DNA of 64,000 nucleotides from Christensenella massiliensis (GCA_900155415.1 LT700187.1:744001-808000); one strand, 5' to 3'. Shown: positions 17,450 to 25,839, numbered from the stretch's first letter. Program-made: numbers and translations. Notes: generated by a model not told the origin, from the sequence alone.

Positions 17450-18022
17450 ATGGAACTGCGGCTTGCTCAAACGGCTGATAGTCCTCTTCTGCGGGACTTG
17501 TATGCCCAATATACCGATACGGCCGTCACATTTGAATATTTGCCTGCTGCGGAGGAATTTACGCGCCGCATTGCAGATACGCTCATATCCTATCCCTTTT
17601 TGGTATGCGAGGACGCCGGGCGGGCAGTCGGCTATGCGTATGCGCACAGGCAAATGGAACGCGCTGCCTACGGCTGGAACGCCGTGCTTTCCGTCTATGT
17701 AGACCAGCGTTTCACTTCCCGCGGGATCGGCACGAGGCTTTATTCCGCGCTGCTCGCCCTTCTCCAGCTTCAAGGCGTTGTGAACGTGTACGGCGGCGTA
17801 ACGCTTCCGAACGAAAAGAGCGAGCGGCTGCACGAAAAAATGGGTTTCCGGCTTCTGGGCGTCTATCATAAAACAGGTTATAAATGCGGGAGCTGGCACG
17901 ATGTGGCATGGTTTGAAAAAAGACTTTGCACGCTGCCGGAAAGCCCCGCACCGTTCCTTCCGTTCAGCTGCCTTCCCAAAGAGAATGTGCTCCGCGTCCT
18001 GCGGACGCAGGACCAGCTGTGA
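17450..18022 (+). CDS. GNAT acetyltransferase, phosphinothricin-acetyltransferase-like
   Basis: The ATG at 17450 follows GGGGGGAAGCT; the longer TTG frame from 17390 lacks a site. The 190-residue protein aligns with the PAT branch of GNAT enzymes: LAQTADSPLLRDLYAQY near the start, VYVDQRFTSRGIGTRLYSALL as the acetyl-CoA-binding loop (R-G-I-G-T), and GFRLLGVYHKTGYKCGSWHDVAWFEK near the end (quoted in pieces: GFRLLGVYHKTGYK and WHDVAWFEK). This branch N-acetylates phosphinothricin, methionine sulfone and similar amino compounds. The natural substrate is unknown. It is followed 13 bp later by the DUF3006 gene, whose ribosome-binding site overlaps its stop. Confidence 0.85.
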   Translation: MELRLAQTADSPLLRDLYAQYTDTAVTFEYLPAAEEFTRRIADTLISYPFLVCEDAGRAVGYAYAHRQMERAAYGWNAVLSVYVDQRFTSRGIGTRLYSALLALLQLQGVVNVYGGVTLPNEKSERLHEKMGFRLLGVYHKTGYKCGSWHDVAWFEKRLCTLPESPAPFLPFSCLPKENVLRVLRTQDQL

Positions 18023-18035
18023 AAGGAGGCCTTCT

Positions 18036-18236
18036 TTGTATTATATCGTAGACCGTTTTGAAGAGGATACCGCCGTTATCGAGCTTCCGGATAAAAGTAC
18101 CGTTCCGGTCCCGGCGCGCATCCTTCCTCCCGGTACAAAAGAGGGCGACGTTATTTCCGTAGCTCTCGACCCAGACGCGACAGCCCGCCGCCGCGGCGCC
18201 GCACGCCGCAGGGCGAATCGGCTTTTGGGCCGCTGA
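18036..18236 (+). CDS. DUF3006 family small protein
   Basis: This 66-residue gene uses TTG 18036, preceded by GAAAGGAGG with 7 bp spacing that overlaps the GNAT stop codon. The sequence YYIVDRFEEDTAVIELPD, then VPARILPPGTKEGDVI is the DUF3006 pattern of a small beta-barrel-like protein. In other Firmicutes such genes often sit near ComEC-like or metallo-hydrolase genes; no such neighbour is present here. The Arg-rich tail (ARRRGAARRRANRL) may bind nucleic acid, which is only a guess. Function is unknown. Confidence 0.8.
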   Translation: MYYIVDRFEEDTAVIELPDKSTVPVPARILPPGTKEGDVISVALDPDATARRRGAARRRANRLLGR

Positions 18237-18320
18237 CCTTATTTTCCGCTGCTTTTCGGACCCGTTTTTTCCTCTTGCCGGATGCCGTTCATCCGGTATG
18301 TTTTTTTTGTGCGAATTTTA

Positions 18321-18348
18321 TTGATTTTTCACACGCGGGATGTATAAT
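18321..18348 (+). promoter_or_regulatory. Promoter of the Kef-type antiporter
   Basis: TTGATT (18321-18326), a 16-bp spacer and TATAAT (18343-18348) precede a leader of about 95 nt. The leader holds a GGGT...CATAC / GTATG.ACCC hairpin and a short CAGCCGCAGGCTG hairpin. I do not recognise a c-di-AMP or other known riboswitch. Confidence 0.6.
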
Positions 18349-18450
18349 ATTACCGGGTATACCATACTGTTTTCCGTATGACCCGTTTGATAAGGTCTTG
18401 AATCAGCCGCAGGCTGTTTTATAAAAATTTGGAATTTGGAAGTGTGAGCT

Positions 18451-19749
18451 ATGGAGTATAAATATTTACTTGACCTTGCAATTATTTTATTGAGCACCAA
18501 GCTGTTGGGCCTCGTGACCCGCAAATTTAAAATGCCTCAGGTCGTAGGCGCCCTGCTCGCAGGCGTTATCCTCGGACCCGCCTGCTTTGGCGTCATCGAC
18601 AACACGGATTTCATCAAAACGCTTTCTGAGGTCGGCGTTATCGTGCTGATGTTCTCCGCAGGTATGGAGTCGGATATCCACCAGTTGAAAAAAGCAGGTA
18701 AGGCGTCGCTCATTGTCGCCGGCTTGGGCGTCGTCGTGCCGCTTGTGGTAGGCTTTGCAGTCGCCGGCGTGTTCAATAATCCGTCCGTTATCCAGACAGA
18801 CCTTGAAACCAGTCATTTCCTCCAAAACGTGTTTATCGGCGTGATCCTGACCGCTACGTCCGTCAGCATCACGGTGGAGACTCTGAAAGAAATGGGCAAG
18901 CTGAACAGCAAGGTCGGAACGACGATCCTCGGCGCCGCCGTGATCGACGATATCCTCGGCATTATCGCCCTTACGGTCATCACGAGCCTTGCCGACCCGT
19001 CCGTTTCGGTAGGTATCGTCCTGCTCAAGATCGTCGGCTTCTTCGCCTTTGCGATCGGCGTAGGCGTCGTGACCTATATCCTCTTTAAGAAATGGTCCGA
19101 CCGTCACATCGACGACCATCGCCGTTTCGTGGTCATGGCCTTTGTCATCTGCCTGCTGATGTCTTTCTGTGCGGAGGAATGGTTCGGCGTCGCCGACATC
19201 ACAGGCGCATTCATCGCAGGCATCATCCTTTCGAACACCAGCCACGCGAAATATATGGCGTCCCGCTTTGAGACGCTGTCCTATACGCTGCTCTCACCCA
19301 TCTTCTTCGCGAGCGTCGGTCTTTCCGTCGTGCTCGACAACATGAGCGTGATGCTCATCGTATTCGCACTCGCGCTGCTCGGCGTTGCGATCATCACCAA
19401 GATCGTCGGCTGCGGGTTGGGCGCCCGGCTGTCCGGCTTCAACAACAAGGAGTCCCTGCAGATCGGCTGCGGTATGGTCTCGCGCGGCGAGGTCGCGCTG
19501 ATCGTTGCCAACAAGGGCGCCGCCGTCGGCCTGATGTCGCCTCTTTTGTTCGGCCCGGTGGTCATCGTCGTTGTCGTAACGACGATCATTTCTCCGATCC
19601 TGCTCAAGCTTTCCTTTGGCGGCGGGAAGAAGAAAAAGGGCTCAGGGCAAAAGGGAACGGAACAGCTGCCCGAGCATGAGCCGGATGTATCCACCGCTCC
19701 GGGGGCGGATACGGTCGTGCAGGAGGCTGCGCTTCCACAAAAAGAATAA
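18451..19749 (+). CDS. Kef-type cation:proton antiporter (CPA2 family)
   Basis: The 432-residue protein has the repeated hydrophobic layout of CPA2 antiporters, with about 12-13 membrane segments up to residue 390. Recognisable elements are PQVVGALLAGVILGP near the N-terminus, TATSVSITVETLKEMG, and the core motif VIDDILGIIAL, whose paired aspartates bind the cation. It exchanges K+ or Na+ for H+ across the cytoplasmic membrane. The usual C-terminal RCK/TrkA-N domain of KefB/C is missing; instead there is a Lys-rich hydrophilic tail (GGGKKKKGSGQKG). A terminator follows directly. Ion specificity cannot be told from sequence. Confidence 0.88.
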   Translation: MEYKYLLDLAIILLSTKLLGLVTRKFKMPQVVGALLAGVILGPACFGVIDNTDFIKTLSEVGVIVLMFSAGMESDIHQLKKAGKASLIVAGLGVVVPLVVGFAVAGVFNNPSVIQTDLETSHFLQNVFIGVILTATSVSITVETLKEMGKLNSKVGTTILGAAVIDDILGIIALTVITSLADPSVSVGIVLLKIVGFFAFAIGVGVVTYILFKKWSDRHIDDHRRFVVMAFVICLLMSFCAEEWFGVADITGAFIAGIILSNTSHAKYMASRFETLSYTLLSPIFFASVGLSVVLDNMSVMLIVFALALLGVAIITKIVGCGLGARLSGFNNKESLQIGCGMVSRGEVALIVANKGAAVGLMSPLLFGPVVIVVVVTTIISPILLKLSFGGGKKKKGSGQKGTEQLPEHEPDVSTAPGADTVVQEAALPQKE

Positions 19750-19752
19750 TGC

Positions 19753-19785
19753 AAAAACGCCCCGCTTTTGCGGGGCATTTTTATT
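19753..19785. terminator. Terminator between antiporter and MATE genes
   Basis: GCCCCGC, TTTT and GCGGGGC form a stem flanked by AAAAAC and ATTTTT, usable on both strands. Confidence 0.85.
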
Positions 19786-19800
19786 CTCTTTTGTTCTGCG

Positions 19801-21141
19801 TCAGCGTGCGGTATAGATGCGCTTCCACTTTCCCGTGCGATACTGTGCGAATGAAATGCTCCAGTTTGCGAACCAGCCGATGGGCACCGCATACCATACC
19901 ATCTCGATGCCGAGCGTCGGCGCGAACATGACGGAAACGAACACGCGGATAAAAAGATTCACGATATTCGCGATCGTAAACATCTTCATATCTCCCGCCC
20001 CGCGCAGCAGACCATCCACCGCCATTTTGAACCCGATCAGACAGAAGAACCAGCCCATGAACGATAAATAGCCCCGTCCCGTCGCCTCCGCAACAGCCGT
20101 GCCGCCGTCTCCAAGGAAAAAGGCCACGATAGGACCGTTGAAAAGCTCAAGCGCCACGCAGAGGACCGCCGCACAAAAGACCACCATCAGGTTGGAAACA
20201 CGATACCCCTGAACGACACGCTCCGGGTTTCCCGCGCCAATGTTCTGCGCAGTATAGGAAGAAAGAGCGTTGCCGATCGCGATCATCGGTACGATGCAGA
20301 GGGATTCCACGCGCATCGCCGCCGAAAATCCGGCAAGCGCCTGCGAACCGAAGCTGTTGACGACCGACTGCACCAGCATCATTCCAATGGAGACCGTCGA
20401 CTGCTGCAAAATAGAGGGCAGGGCGATTTTCGTCATGGCGGCCAGCTCGCCCCTATCAAACGCTTTTGTGTGCCCGCATTCCAGCTTTTTCAGTTCGCGC
20501 AGGAACACCAAAAAGGAAAGTACCGCAGATATCCCCTGCGCGATCAGAGTCGCCCATGCGACGCCCGCCACTCCCATCCCAAGCTGCGTCACCATGAAAA
20601 CATCCAATACGATATTCAGCAAAGACGAAAAAATCAGAAAAACGAGCGGTATTTTAGACTTGCCCAGCGCGTTGAACATGGAGGACAGCACATTATACAT
20701 AAACAAAAAGGGCAGGCCGATAAAATAGATGTTCAAATATTCCACCGCCATGTCGAGCACGTCGGCAGGCGTATTGAGCAGCACCATGATGTTCCGGCTG
20801 AACAGCAACCCAAAGCCGCCGAGGAGGACGCTGACGATGAGGAACGAAAGGAACGCCGTAAACACGGCCAGCTTCATGCGGTTATAATTTTTCGCCCCAA
20901 AATAGCGGCTGACGATGACCGACGCGCCGATCCCACCGCCGAGCGCGACGCAGATAAAAATATTCGTCAGGGAATAAGACGCGCCGACAGCGGCAAGCGC
21001 CTGTTCGCTGACGAAGCGCCCCACGACCGCCGAGTCCACCATCGTATACATCTGCTGGAACAGGTTCCCGATGATGATGGGCAAGGCAAAAATCAAAAGC
21101 GCATGGAACGGTTTTTTGCGCACTAAATAATCATTTTCCAC
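19801..21141 (-). CDS. MATE family efflux transporter
   Basis: I place the start at GTG 21141, behind GGAGGAGGG, giving MENDYLVRKKPFHALL. This overlaps the upstream ArsR-type gene by 11 bp. The 446-residue protein shows the MATE pattern: PIIIGNLFQQMYTMVDSAVVGRF in helix 1 (key residues NLFQQMYTMVD), then twelve membrane segments in two similar halves. Such transporters expel cationic drugs or metabolites using Na+ or H+ gradients. Pairing with an ArsR-type repressor suggests substrate- or metal-inducible expression. The substrate is unknown. Confidence 0.9.
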   Translation of the reverse strand: MENDYLVRKKPFHALLIFALPIIIGNLFQQMYTMVDSAVVGRFVSEQALAAVGASYSLTNIFICVALGGGIGASVIVSRYFGAKNYNRMKLAVFTAFLSFLIVSVLLGGFGLLFSRNIMVLLNTPADVLDMAVEYLNIYFIGLPFLFMYNVLSSMFNALGKSKIPLVFLIFSSLLNIVLDVFMVTQLGMGVAGVAWATLIAQGISAVLSFLVFLRELKKLECGHTKAFDRGELAAMTKIALPSILQQSTVSIGMMLVQSVVNSFGSQALAGFSAAMRVESLCIVPMIAIGNALSSYTAQNIGAGNPERVVQGYRVSNLMVVFCAAVLCVALELFNGPIVAFFLGDGGTAVAEATGRGYLSFMGWFFCLIGFKMAVDGLLRGAGDMKMFTIANIVNLFIRVFVSVMFAPTLGIEMVWYAVPIGWFANWSISFAQYRTGKWKRIYTAR

Positions 21142-21496
21142 CGGTTTTCCCTCCTCCTGCCGGGCGCTCTCTCCGCCGGCAGTCCGCAAAGAATTCGCAC
21201 GAGCATATCCATTCGGGACCGGGGCCCGTTTCTTCCTCCGCCAGCAGCTCGCGGAAAATGTCTGCCAGACGGGCTAACCTTTCCCTGTCTAAGCAGTAGT
21301 GCATCTGATAGCCGATCTTTTTCCCATAAACAAGCCCGTATTTTTTCAGAATACCCATGTGCTGCGACACCGCCGCTTCGCTGATTCCCAGTTTTTTGGA
21401 AGCTGCGCGCACACAGTAGCGCCTGTGAAGCAGTTCCTGCAGGATACGGAACCGCGTCGGCTCCGTAACGGCGTGGAGCGCCTGTATCTCATCCAT
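21131..21496 (-). CDS. ArsR-family transcriptional regulator with Cys-rich tail
   Basis: The 121-residue protein has the ArsR winged helix: EPTRFRILQELLHRRYCV, then the recognition helix ISEAAVSQHMGILKKYGLV and a wing YQMHYCLD. The C-terminus carries CSCEFFADC, three cysteines in nine residues, which could bind a soft metal or respond to oxidation. The start ATG follows GAGGCGGAAAT. It is the first gene of a two-gene unit with the MATE transporter and probably represses it. The leader contains the imperfect dyad TTTAAGGTAACACTAAATC as a possible operator. Confidence 0.85.
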   Translation of the reverse strand: MDEIQALHAVTEPTRFRILQELLHRRYCVRAASKKLGISEAAVSQHMGILKKYGLVYGKKIGYQMHYCLDRERLARLADIFRELLAEEETGPGPEWICSCEFFADCRRRERPAGGGKTGGK

Positions 21497-21581
21497 ATTT
21501 CCGCCTCGCTTTTTGATTTAGTGTTACCTTAAATAAAATAAAGGAATCGTATTTTTTTGTCAATCCGTTTTCCGCACAAAC

Positions 21582-21616
21582 AAAAAAGACCGGCACATAT
21601 CAGCACCGGTCTCTTT
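21582..21616 (-). terminator. Terminator after the ABC permease
   Basis: On the minus strand AGACCGG and CCGGTCT form a stem followed by TTTTTTG, just beyond the stop codon at 21627. Confidence 0.8.
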
Positions 21617-21626
21617 TCCGAATGCT

Positions 21627-22274
21627 TTACAAATCGAATGCTTCGAACGACTTCGCAGACCTGCGGTAGGCGATCAGCGTAAAAAGCGCCCACAGCGCCG
21701 CGCCCGCAGCAAGCGCGGCAAGCTGATACGGCAGGTTTTGCGTTCCCTGCGCATTCAGATAGGCGTCTATTGCGGGCAGCGCGAATCTGCCCGCCTCGAC
21801 TGCGGTCATCCCTGCCGCGAATGCAAGGCAGCCGAATAAAAACGGCATGCCCACTTTGTTCGGATTCCGATAATATTTGGGGAAAAATACAAGGTTGAAC
21901 AGGCCTATCAGCAGAAACGCGAATCCAAAAAATGCGGTATTTACATTCATTCCCGCCGCGTTTGGCGCACTGTACAGAGCATTGTGCAGGAGCGCGAACG
22001 GAATAGCGGCAGCGAATTGCAGCAGCTCGATCAGTATGGCGAGTAAGAACCGCGCAGCTACGATACCGCGCTTTGAAGCCGGAAGCAGCATCGTATAATA
22101 GATGTCCTTGTTTTCCCGCCCCGACAGGCAGATAAAGAACAGGCCGAGGCAGGTATAAAAGAAAATGACGAAATACGGATAGCTCGGTATCAGCAGCATG
22201 GACGACAGGCACAGAAAAAGGAGCGCCGCCGGATGCAGCGCAAGCCTCCATTCTTTTAGCAATAGATTTTTCAT
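21627..22274 (-). CDS. ABC-2 type transporter permease
   Basis: This 215-residue hydrophobic protein begins MKNLLLKEWRLALHP, the usual amphipathic start of ABC-2 permeases of the PF13346 type. About six membrane segments follow. It lies 6 bp after the ATPase gene and would form the channel of that exporter, probably as a dimer in the cytoplasmic membrane. The substrate is not evident; related small GntR- or AbrB-linked exporters in Firmicutes often act in antimicrobial-peptide or envelope-stress response. The start follows AAGGAGTAAGCGGAT. Confidence 0.83.
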   Translation of the reverse strand: MKNLLLKEWRLALHPAALLFLCLSSMLLIPSYPYFVIFFYTCLGLFFICLSGRENKDIYYTMLLPASKRGIVAARFLLAILIELLQFAAAIPFALLHNALYSAPNAAGMNVNTAFFGFAFLLIGLFNLVFFPKYYRNPNKVGMPFLFGCLAFAAGMTAVEAGRFALPAIDAYLNAQGTQNLPYQLAALAAGAALWALFTLIAYRRSAKSFEAFDL

Positions 22275-22280
22275 ATCCGC

Positions 22281-23111
22281 TTACTCCTTCTCCAGATGGA
22301 CCATGATCTCCTCAAGGGTCGCGTCTGAAACTTCCGCCCCCTCTGCCGGCAGGTCCTCAGCGCGCATGAGCGCCGAGCAGCCCCTGCGCTCCCGCTTCAC
22401 ACCAAGCAGCCGCCCGTCGTTCGGAACTTCCCCGGCAAAGCGCGCCACCCGGTATTCCGCAATAAAATCGTCGAGAGGCATTTCCGCTGATATCTCTCCG
22501 TTTTTGATATAGAGGATATCGTCCGCACATTTTTCAAGGTCCGCAGTGATATGCGTGGAAAACAGCAGCGTGACTCCTTCCCTTTCCACAAGCTCAAGAA
22601 AGATATCCAGCAGCTCATCGCGCGAGACCGGGTCAAGGCCGCTCGTAGGCTCGTCAAAGATCAGCAGCTCCGCATGATGGGAAAGTGCGAGCGTAAGGGA
22701 ATATTTCACCTTCATCCCCTCGGAAAGCTGTTTGGGCGTTTTGGTTTCGTCGAGACCGAACAGCTTCATATAGCGGCGGTAAACACCGTCGTCCCATTCG
22801 CCGTAAAAGCGTTTCGTTACGTCTGTGATGGCTTTCAGCTTCTTCATGGGATAGTAATCTGCTCCGCCCGAAACGAATCCGAGCTTTTGCTTGACCGCAA
22901 GCTCATGCTCCGCAATATCCTGCCCGAAAAAGCGGATCTCTCCGCTGTCCGGGTGGATAAAATGCAGAAGAGCTTTCAGCGTCGTCGTCTTTCCCGCGCC
23001 GTTTCGGCCGATAAAACCCGTGATCGTACCCCGCCTCAGTTCAAACGATACGTTTTTCAGTTCGAATGCTTTGTATTTTTTGCATAGACCCTTAACAGAC
23101 AATACAGCCAT
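22281..23111 (-). CDS. ABC transporter ATP-binding protein
   Basis: The 276-residue ATPase has Walker A GRNGAGKTT near residue 36, the Q-loop region LGFVSGGADYY, and Walker B LLIFDEPTSGLDP. The signature motif is LSEGMK rather than LSGGQ, as often seen in ABC-2 exporters of this group. A C-terminal extension of about 60 residues follows the H-loop STHI. The gene is 4 bp from the AbrB-type regulator and 6 bp from the permease, so the three form one operon. It powers export through the adjacent permease; the substrate is unknown. Confidence 0.9.
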   Translation of the reverse strand: MAVLSVKGLCKKYKAFELKNVSFELRRGTITGFIGRNGAGKTTTLKALLHFIHPDSGEIRFFGQDIAEHELAVKQKLGFVSGGADYYPMKKLKAITDVTKRFYGEWDDGVYRRYMKLFGLDETKTPKQLSEGMKVKYSLTLALSHHAELLIFDEPTSGLDPVSRDELLDIFLELVEREGVTLLFSTHITADLEKCADDILYIKNGEISAEMPLDDFIAEYRVARFAGEVPNDGRLLGVKRERRGCSALMRAEDLPAEGAEVSDATLEEIMVHLEKE

Positions 23112-23115
23112 TCAT

Positions 23116-23334
23116 TTATCCTTTCGGTTCCTCGGGGTTCTCCTGCGCCTTGAAAACCTGTTTCGCAAAATCGAGATAGGCGTCGTTTTTTACGATAGCG
23201 ATCCCTTGGTTGATATCGGCAAGGATCAAAAGCGTTTCGCCCGGCTCGATGCGGAACATATCCCGCACCTCCTTTGGTATCACGACCTGCCCTTTTGAAC
23301 CTACCTTAGCGGTCCCCATATATTTATCCTTCAT
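23116..23334 (-). CDS. AbrB/SpoVT-type transcriptional regulator
   Basis: The ATG at 23334 follows GAAAGGAG with 8 bp spacing; a TTG frame 18 bp longer would bury that site. The 72-residue protein carries the swapped-hairpin AbrB fold: GTAKVGSKGQVVIPKEVRDMF, here with key residues GSKGQVVIP, then IEPGETLLILAD. It binds DNA as a dimer. It is the first gene of an AbrB / ATPase / permease operon. Its promoter carries three 9-bp tandem repeats suited to autoregulation. Confidence 0.88.
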   Translation of the reverse strand: MKDKYMGTAKVGSKGQVVIPKEVRDMFRIEPGETLLILADINQGIAIVKNDAYLDFAKQVFKAQENPEEPKG

Positions 23335-23371
23335 TTCCTCTGCTCCTTTCAAAAGACCGGCCAGTTATATT

Positions 23372-23398
23372 AATCATACTTTTCATACTAATCATACT
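23372..23398 (-). promoter_or_regulatory. Three tandem 9-bp repeats (AGTATGATT-like) at the AbrB-operon promoter
   Basis: Read on the minus strand the sequence is AGTATGATT, AGTATGAAA, AGTATGATT in immediate succession, with a fourth degenerate unit AATATAACT. The repeats overlap the -10 and the predicted start. Phased short repeats fit an operator for the AbrB-like protein. Confidence 0.55.
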
Positions 23399-23419
23399 AT
23401 TTGTGGGAAAATTTGTCAA
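23391..23419 (-). promoter_or_regulatory. Promoter of the AbrB-ABC operon
   Basis: On the minus strand TTGACA (23414-23419), a 17-bp spacer and TATGAT (23391-23396) are present. Confidence 0.75.
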
Positions 23420-23436
23420 CAACGCGCCTGCGCAAA

Positions 23437-23468
23437 CAAAAAACAGCCGGAATATCCGGCTGTCTTTT
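23437..23468. terminator. Terminator after the VOC gene
   Basis: ACAGCCGG and CCGGCTGT form the stem. On the minus strand a run of T follows, 14 bp beyond the VOC stop codon at 23482. Confidence 0.85.
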
Positions 23469-23481
23469 GCTTACGTATCTA

Positions 23482-23949
23482 TTATTTTATGCAGCCTTTG
23501 ACGAAGCGTTCGGGCATCTGCGTGCGCTTTGCCACCTGCTGCGGCGTCATGCCCTCGTCAAGGAAACGCCTGCACACCACGCGCATGCTTTCGCCCACCT
23601 CGATGATATGGCGGTCCGGATCATAAAATCGTACGACACGCTGCCCCCAGTCATGCTCCTGCGGCGGATGTACATATTCAACTTCCCCGAGGAGCTCGAG
23701 CCGTCCGAGAAACGCGTCAAAGTCATCTTCCTCGAAATACAGCTCCGCGTCGTTGCCGCCGAACGCGATCCCGCCCGCCGGCTTGTGGATAAAATCTTCC
23801 CACGATTCCTTTGTTTGCAGGGAAACGCCTCCCGTAAATGTAATATTCGCGCCAAAATCTGAGATCACGCGCAGGCCGAGCACTTCCCGGTAAAACGCGC
23901 GGGAACGTTCCATGTCGCAAACGACGAGCAAGGGGCTGGCAAATTTCAT
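23482..23949 (-). CDS. VOC (glyoxalase/bleomycin-resistance) family protein with HTH-like tail
   Basis: The 155-residue protein has the beta-alpha-beta-beta-beta VOC fold: LLVVCDMERSRAFYREVLGL at the start, ELYFEEDDFDAFL in the middle and VVRFYDPDRHIIEVGES near residue 115. The expected metal ligands H/E in the second half are only partly present (the final Glu of HIIEVGE is). Residues 130-155 (EGMTPQQVAKRTQMPERFV) look like a helix-turn-helix extension, which is unusual for a stand-alone VOC protein. A good site, AGGAGGATTTGT, precedes the ATG. Substrate unknown; it could be a small-molecule-binding or resistance protein. Confidence 0.85.
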   Translation of the reverse strand: MKFASPLLVVCDMERSRAFYREVLGLRVISDFGANITFTGGVSLQTKESWEDFIHKPAGGIAFGGNDAELYFEEDDFDAFLGRLELLGEVEYVHPPQEHDWGQRVVRFYDPDRHIIEVGESMRVVCRRFLDEGMTPQQVAKRTQMPERFVKGCIK

Positions 23950-24005
23950 ACAAATCCTCCTGTGAGCGTCACACCATTTTCTAAAAACGCATTGATCATA
24001 CTATA

Positions 24006-24803
24006 TCAGACGCTTCTGTGTTTCGGCACATAAAGCTCCGCTTTTGCATAAAGCACTGCATTTCCCGCCAATATCACTCGGTCATTTTCCATGCGGCAAT
24101 GAAGTACGCCGCTTCTTTCAGAAGCTTGAAATGCCAACAACTCGTTTTTTCCAAGTCTTTCAGCCCACAATGGAGCCACATGGCAATGTCCAGAACCGCA
24201 GACCGGATCCTCCGGTACATTCAGTTTAGGAGCAAAGCTTCGAGTAACACAATCGTAATCAGTACCTTTTGCCGTTATCTGGACAAGAAGCCCGTCCAGC
24301 CTTTTCAACTTTTTTTCATCGGGAACTGCCTGAAAAACCTGATTCTCGTTCTCCATAACGCATATCAAATCCCGTCCTAACCAAGCTTCCGCCGGCCTAA
24401 AGCCAATCGCCTGTTCCATTTCGTCCGAAACGGGAATCGGCTTAAGCCGATATGCCGGCATATTCATTTCATACAGACCATTTTCTTTCTTTACAACGAG
24501 TCGTCCGCTTTTTGTCCGAAACGAGATGCTCCTGCATTCCGGCTCCAAAAAATGCAGCAACACATATGCCGTACCTAAGGTAGCATGCCCGCATAAATCT
24601 ATCTCGCCGCCGGGCGTAAACCACCGCAAGCCATATTCATTTTCCTCTTTCACCGTAAATGCAGTTTCCGACAGATTATTTTCCCGGGCAATGTCCTGCA
24701 TAAGAGGCTCCGCAAGCCATTCCTTCAGTACACAAACGGCTGCCGGATTTCCGCTGAAAACTTTATCTGTGAACACGTCGATAATATATTGCGGTATTGT
24801 CAT
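24006..24803 (-). CDS. PhzF family isomerase/epimerase
   Basis: The ATG at 24803 follows AGGTGAAGAAT; a GTG 9 bp upstream overlaps that site. The 265-residue protein has the PhzF two-lobed fold: YIIDVFTDKVFSGNPAAVCV with the catalytic Glu in NNLSETAFTV, GEIDLCGHATLGTA, and the second lobe DPVCGSGHCHVAPLW. PhzF in phenazine synthesis isomerises a dihydro-hydroxyanthranilate, but most bacterial homologues are of unknown role. It lies 5 bp after the TIGR03915-type gene on the same strand. No phenazine genes are nearby. Confidence 0.88.
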   Translation of the reverse strand: MTIPQYIIDVFTDKVFSGNPAAVCVLKEWLAEPLMQDIARENNLSETAFTVKEENEYGLRWFTPGGEIDLCGHATLGTAYVLLHFLEPECRSISFRTKSGRLVVKKENGLYEMNMPAYRLKPIPVSDEMEQAIGFRPAEAWLGRDLICVMENENQVFQAVPDEKKLKRLDGLLVQITAKGTDYDCVTRSFAPKLNVPEDPVCGSGHCHVAPLWAERLGKNELLAFQASERSGVLHCRMENDRVILAGNAVLYAKAELYVPKHRSV

Positions 24804-24808
24804 ATTCT

Positions 24809-25708
24809 TCACCTACATTCACCTTCCTTTGTGTCCTCCATCGGAATACTGCTCTCTCTGTTTTTAACCTCTGCCGAATACAGTATAGCAGAAGCCTCTG
24901 CCTGCGAACAAGAGCTTCTGCCTGCCGTTACGCCTTTCGCGGACGGCGCGGCGGCCCGCCTTATGAGCACGTCCTTTTCCACGGCAAATTCCGTCATATT
25001 CTCCCAATAGCGCTTGGGCATCTGTGCCATGCGGCAGCGCGGGTTTTCGCGCCCGGGAACGGCGATCGTCTCATAAAACATACGCCACAGCGCGCGGAAC
25101 CGAAGCTCTTCTTCGCCCTGCTGCGGCATGGTAAACCGTTCTGCTGAACATATCTCTATCTTTCCATGCATATACACGAGAATGTCTCCGTGCGTTTTGT
25201 CGTAGATCAGAAAATTCTCATTCGGATACCGTCCCCGGAAGTGTATTGCGAGAATCGGCAGCACATAATTTTTCGGCGTGATCTGCGCGGCAAGAGCCTC
25301 CCCATAATCGGAAAAACGGATGAAGCCCGTCAGAAGATGCGCCTCATTCGTAAGCTGCTTCACCGCCTTATGCAGCGTGCTCACCACATCGTCAGCCAGC
25401 ATATACAGGACTTTCGGCCCATATTCATAGCCCATACGTAAAAATGAGACGATATGCTTCTCTCTTTCCGACAGGCAGGTCAAAAACGCCTTGCGCACAA
25501 AATCAAGCGCGTCTGCGCCCATTTTTTTCGGGATCGATACAAGTACCCGCCGTGCGTGCGCGGGATCCGTTTCGACCGTACGCGTTCCAAACATCGATAT
25601 CTGCACAGTATCCGGGCCGTATATCCCCTCCGGGATCTCCCGGCGGGCAATGCTTTCAAATACACAGCACAGCAGTCCGTCAAAGCTGCCGTCGTATTGA
25701 TAAACCAT
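24809..25708 (-). CDS. TIGR03915/DUF4130-type putative DNA metabolism protein
   Basis: The 299-residue protein matches the family paired with the TIGR03916 radical SAM protein: it opens YQYDGSFDGLLCCVFESI and includes YGPKVLYMLADDVV and RFSDYGEALAAQI. From memory, the C-terminal part is the DUF4130 domain, with EEELRFRALWRMFYETIAVPGRENPRCRMAQMPKRYW (key part RMAQMPKRYW). In some organisms this protein is fused to a uracil-DNA-glycosylase domain, which suggests a base-repair role; that domain is not seen here. A tail of about 50 residues beyond KRYWENMTEF is not conserved-looking. Its partner gene lies upstream but is separated by 769 bp of hairpins. Confidence 0.85.
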   Translation of the reverse strand: MVYQYDGSFDGLLCCVFESIARREIPEGIYGPDTVQISMFGTRTVETDPAHARRVLVSIPKKMGADALDFVRKAFLTCLSEREKHIVSFLRMGYEYGPKVLYMLADDVVSTLHKAVKQLTNEAHLLTGFIRFSDYGEALAAQITPKNYVLPILAIHFRGRYPNENFLIYDKTHGDILVYMHGKIEICSAERFTMPQQGEEELRFRALWRMFYETIAVPGRENPRCRMAQMPKRYWENMTEFAVEKDVLIRRAAAPSAKGVTAGRSSCSQAEASAILYSAEVKNRESSIPMEDTKEGECR

Positions 25709-25733
25709 CGTTTCTTACCTACTCTCGTCGGAG

Positions 25734-25755
25734 CAAAGTCGGCTCTGTTCCGTTT
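25734..25755. repeat. 22-bp direct repeat, copy 1
   Basis: The 22 bases starting CAAAGTCGGCTC and ending TTCCGTTT recur exactly at 25964-25985, 230 bp away. The two copies flank hairpin units B and C. Confidence 0.8.
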
Positions 25756-25786
25756 CCGCAAAAGCGGAAACTCCTCACGCCTCCTT

Positions 25787-25839
25787 GCTCCTCCTCTTCC
25801 CCACGCAACCCGCGTTGCTGGGCTTGCGCGGGGGCCCCA
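25787..25839 (-). repeat. Hairpin unit C
   Basis: On the minus strand: GGGGCCCC, arm CGCAA, loop, arm TTGCG, GGGG, then AAGAGGAGGAGC. The outer frame is shared with units A and B while the arms differ but remain complementary. Confidence 0.65.
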
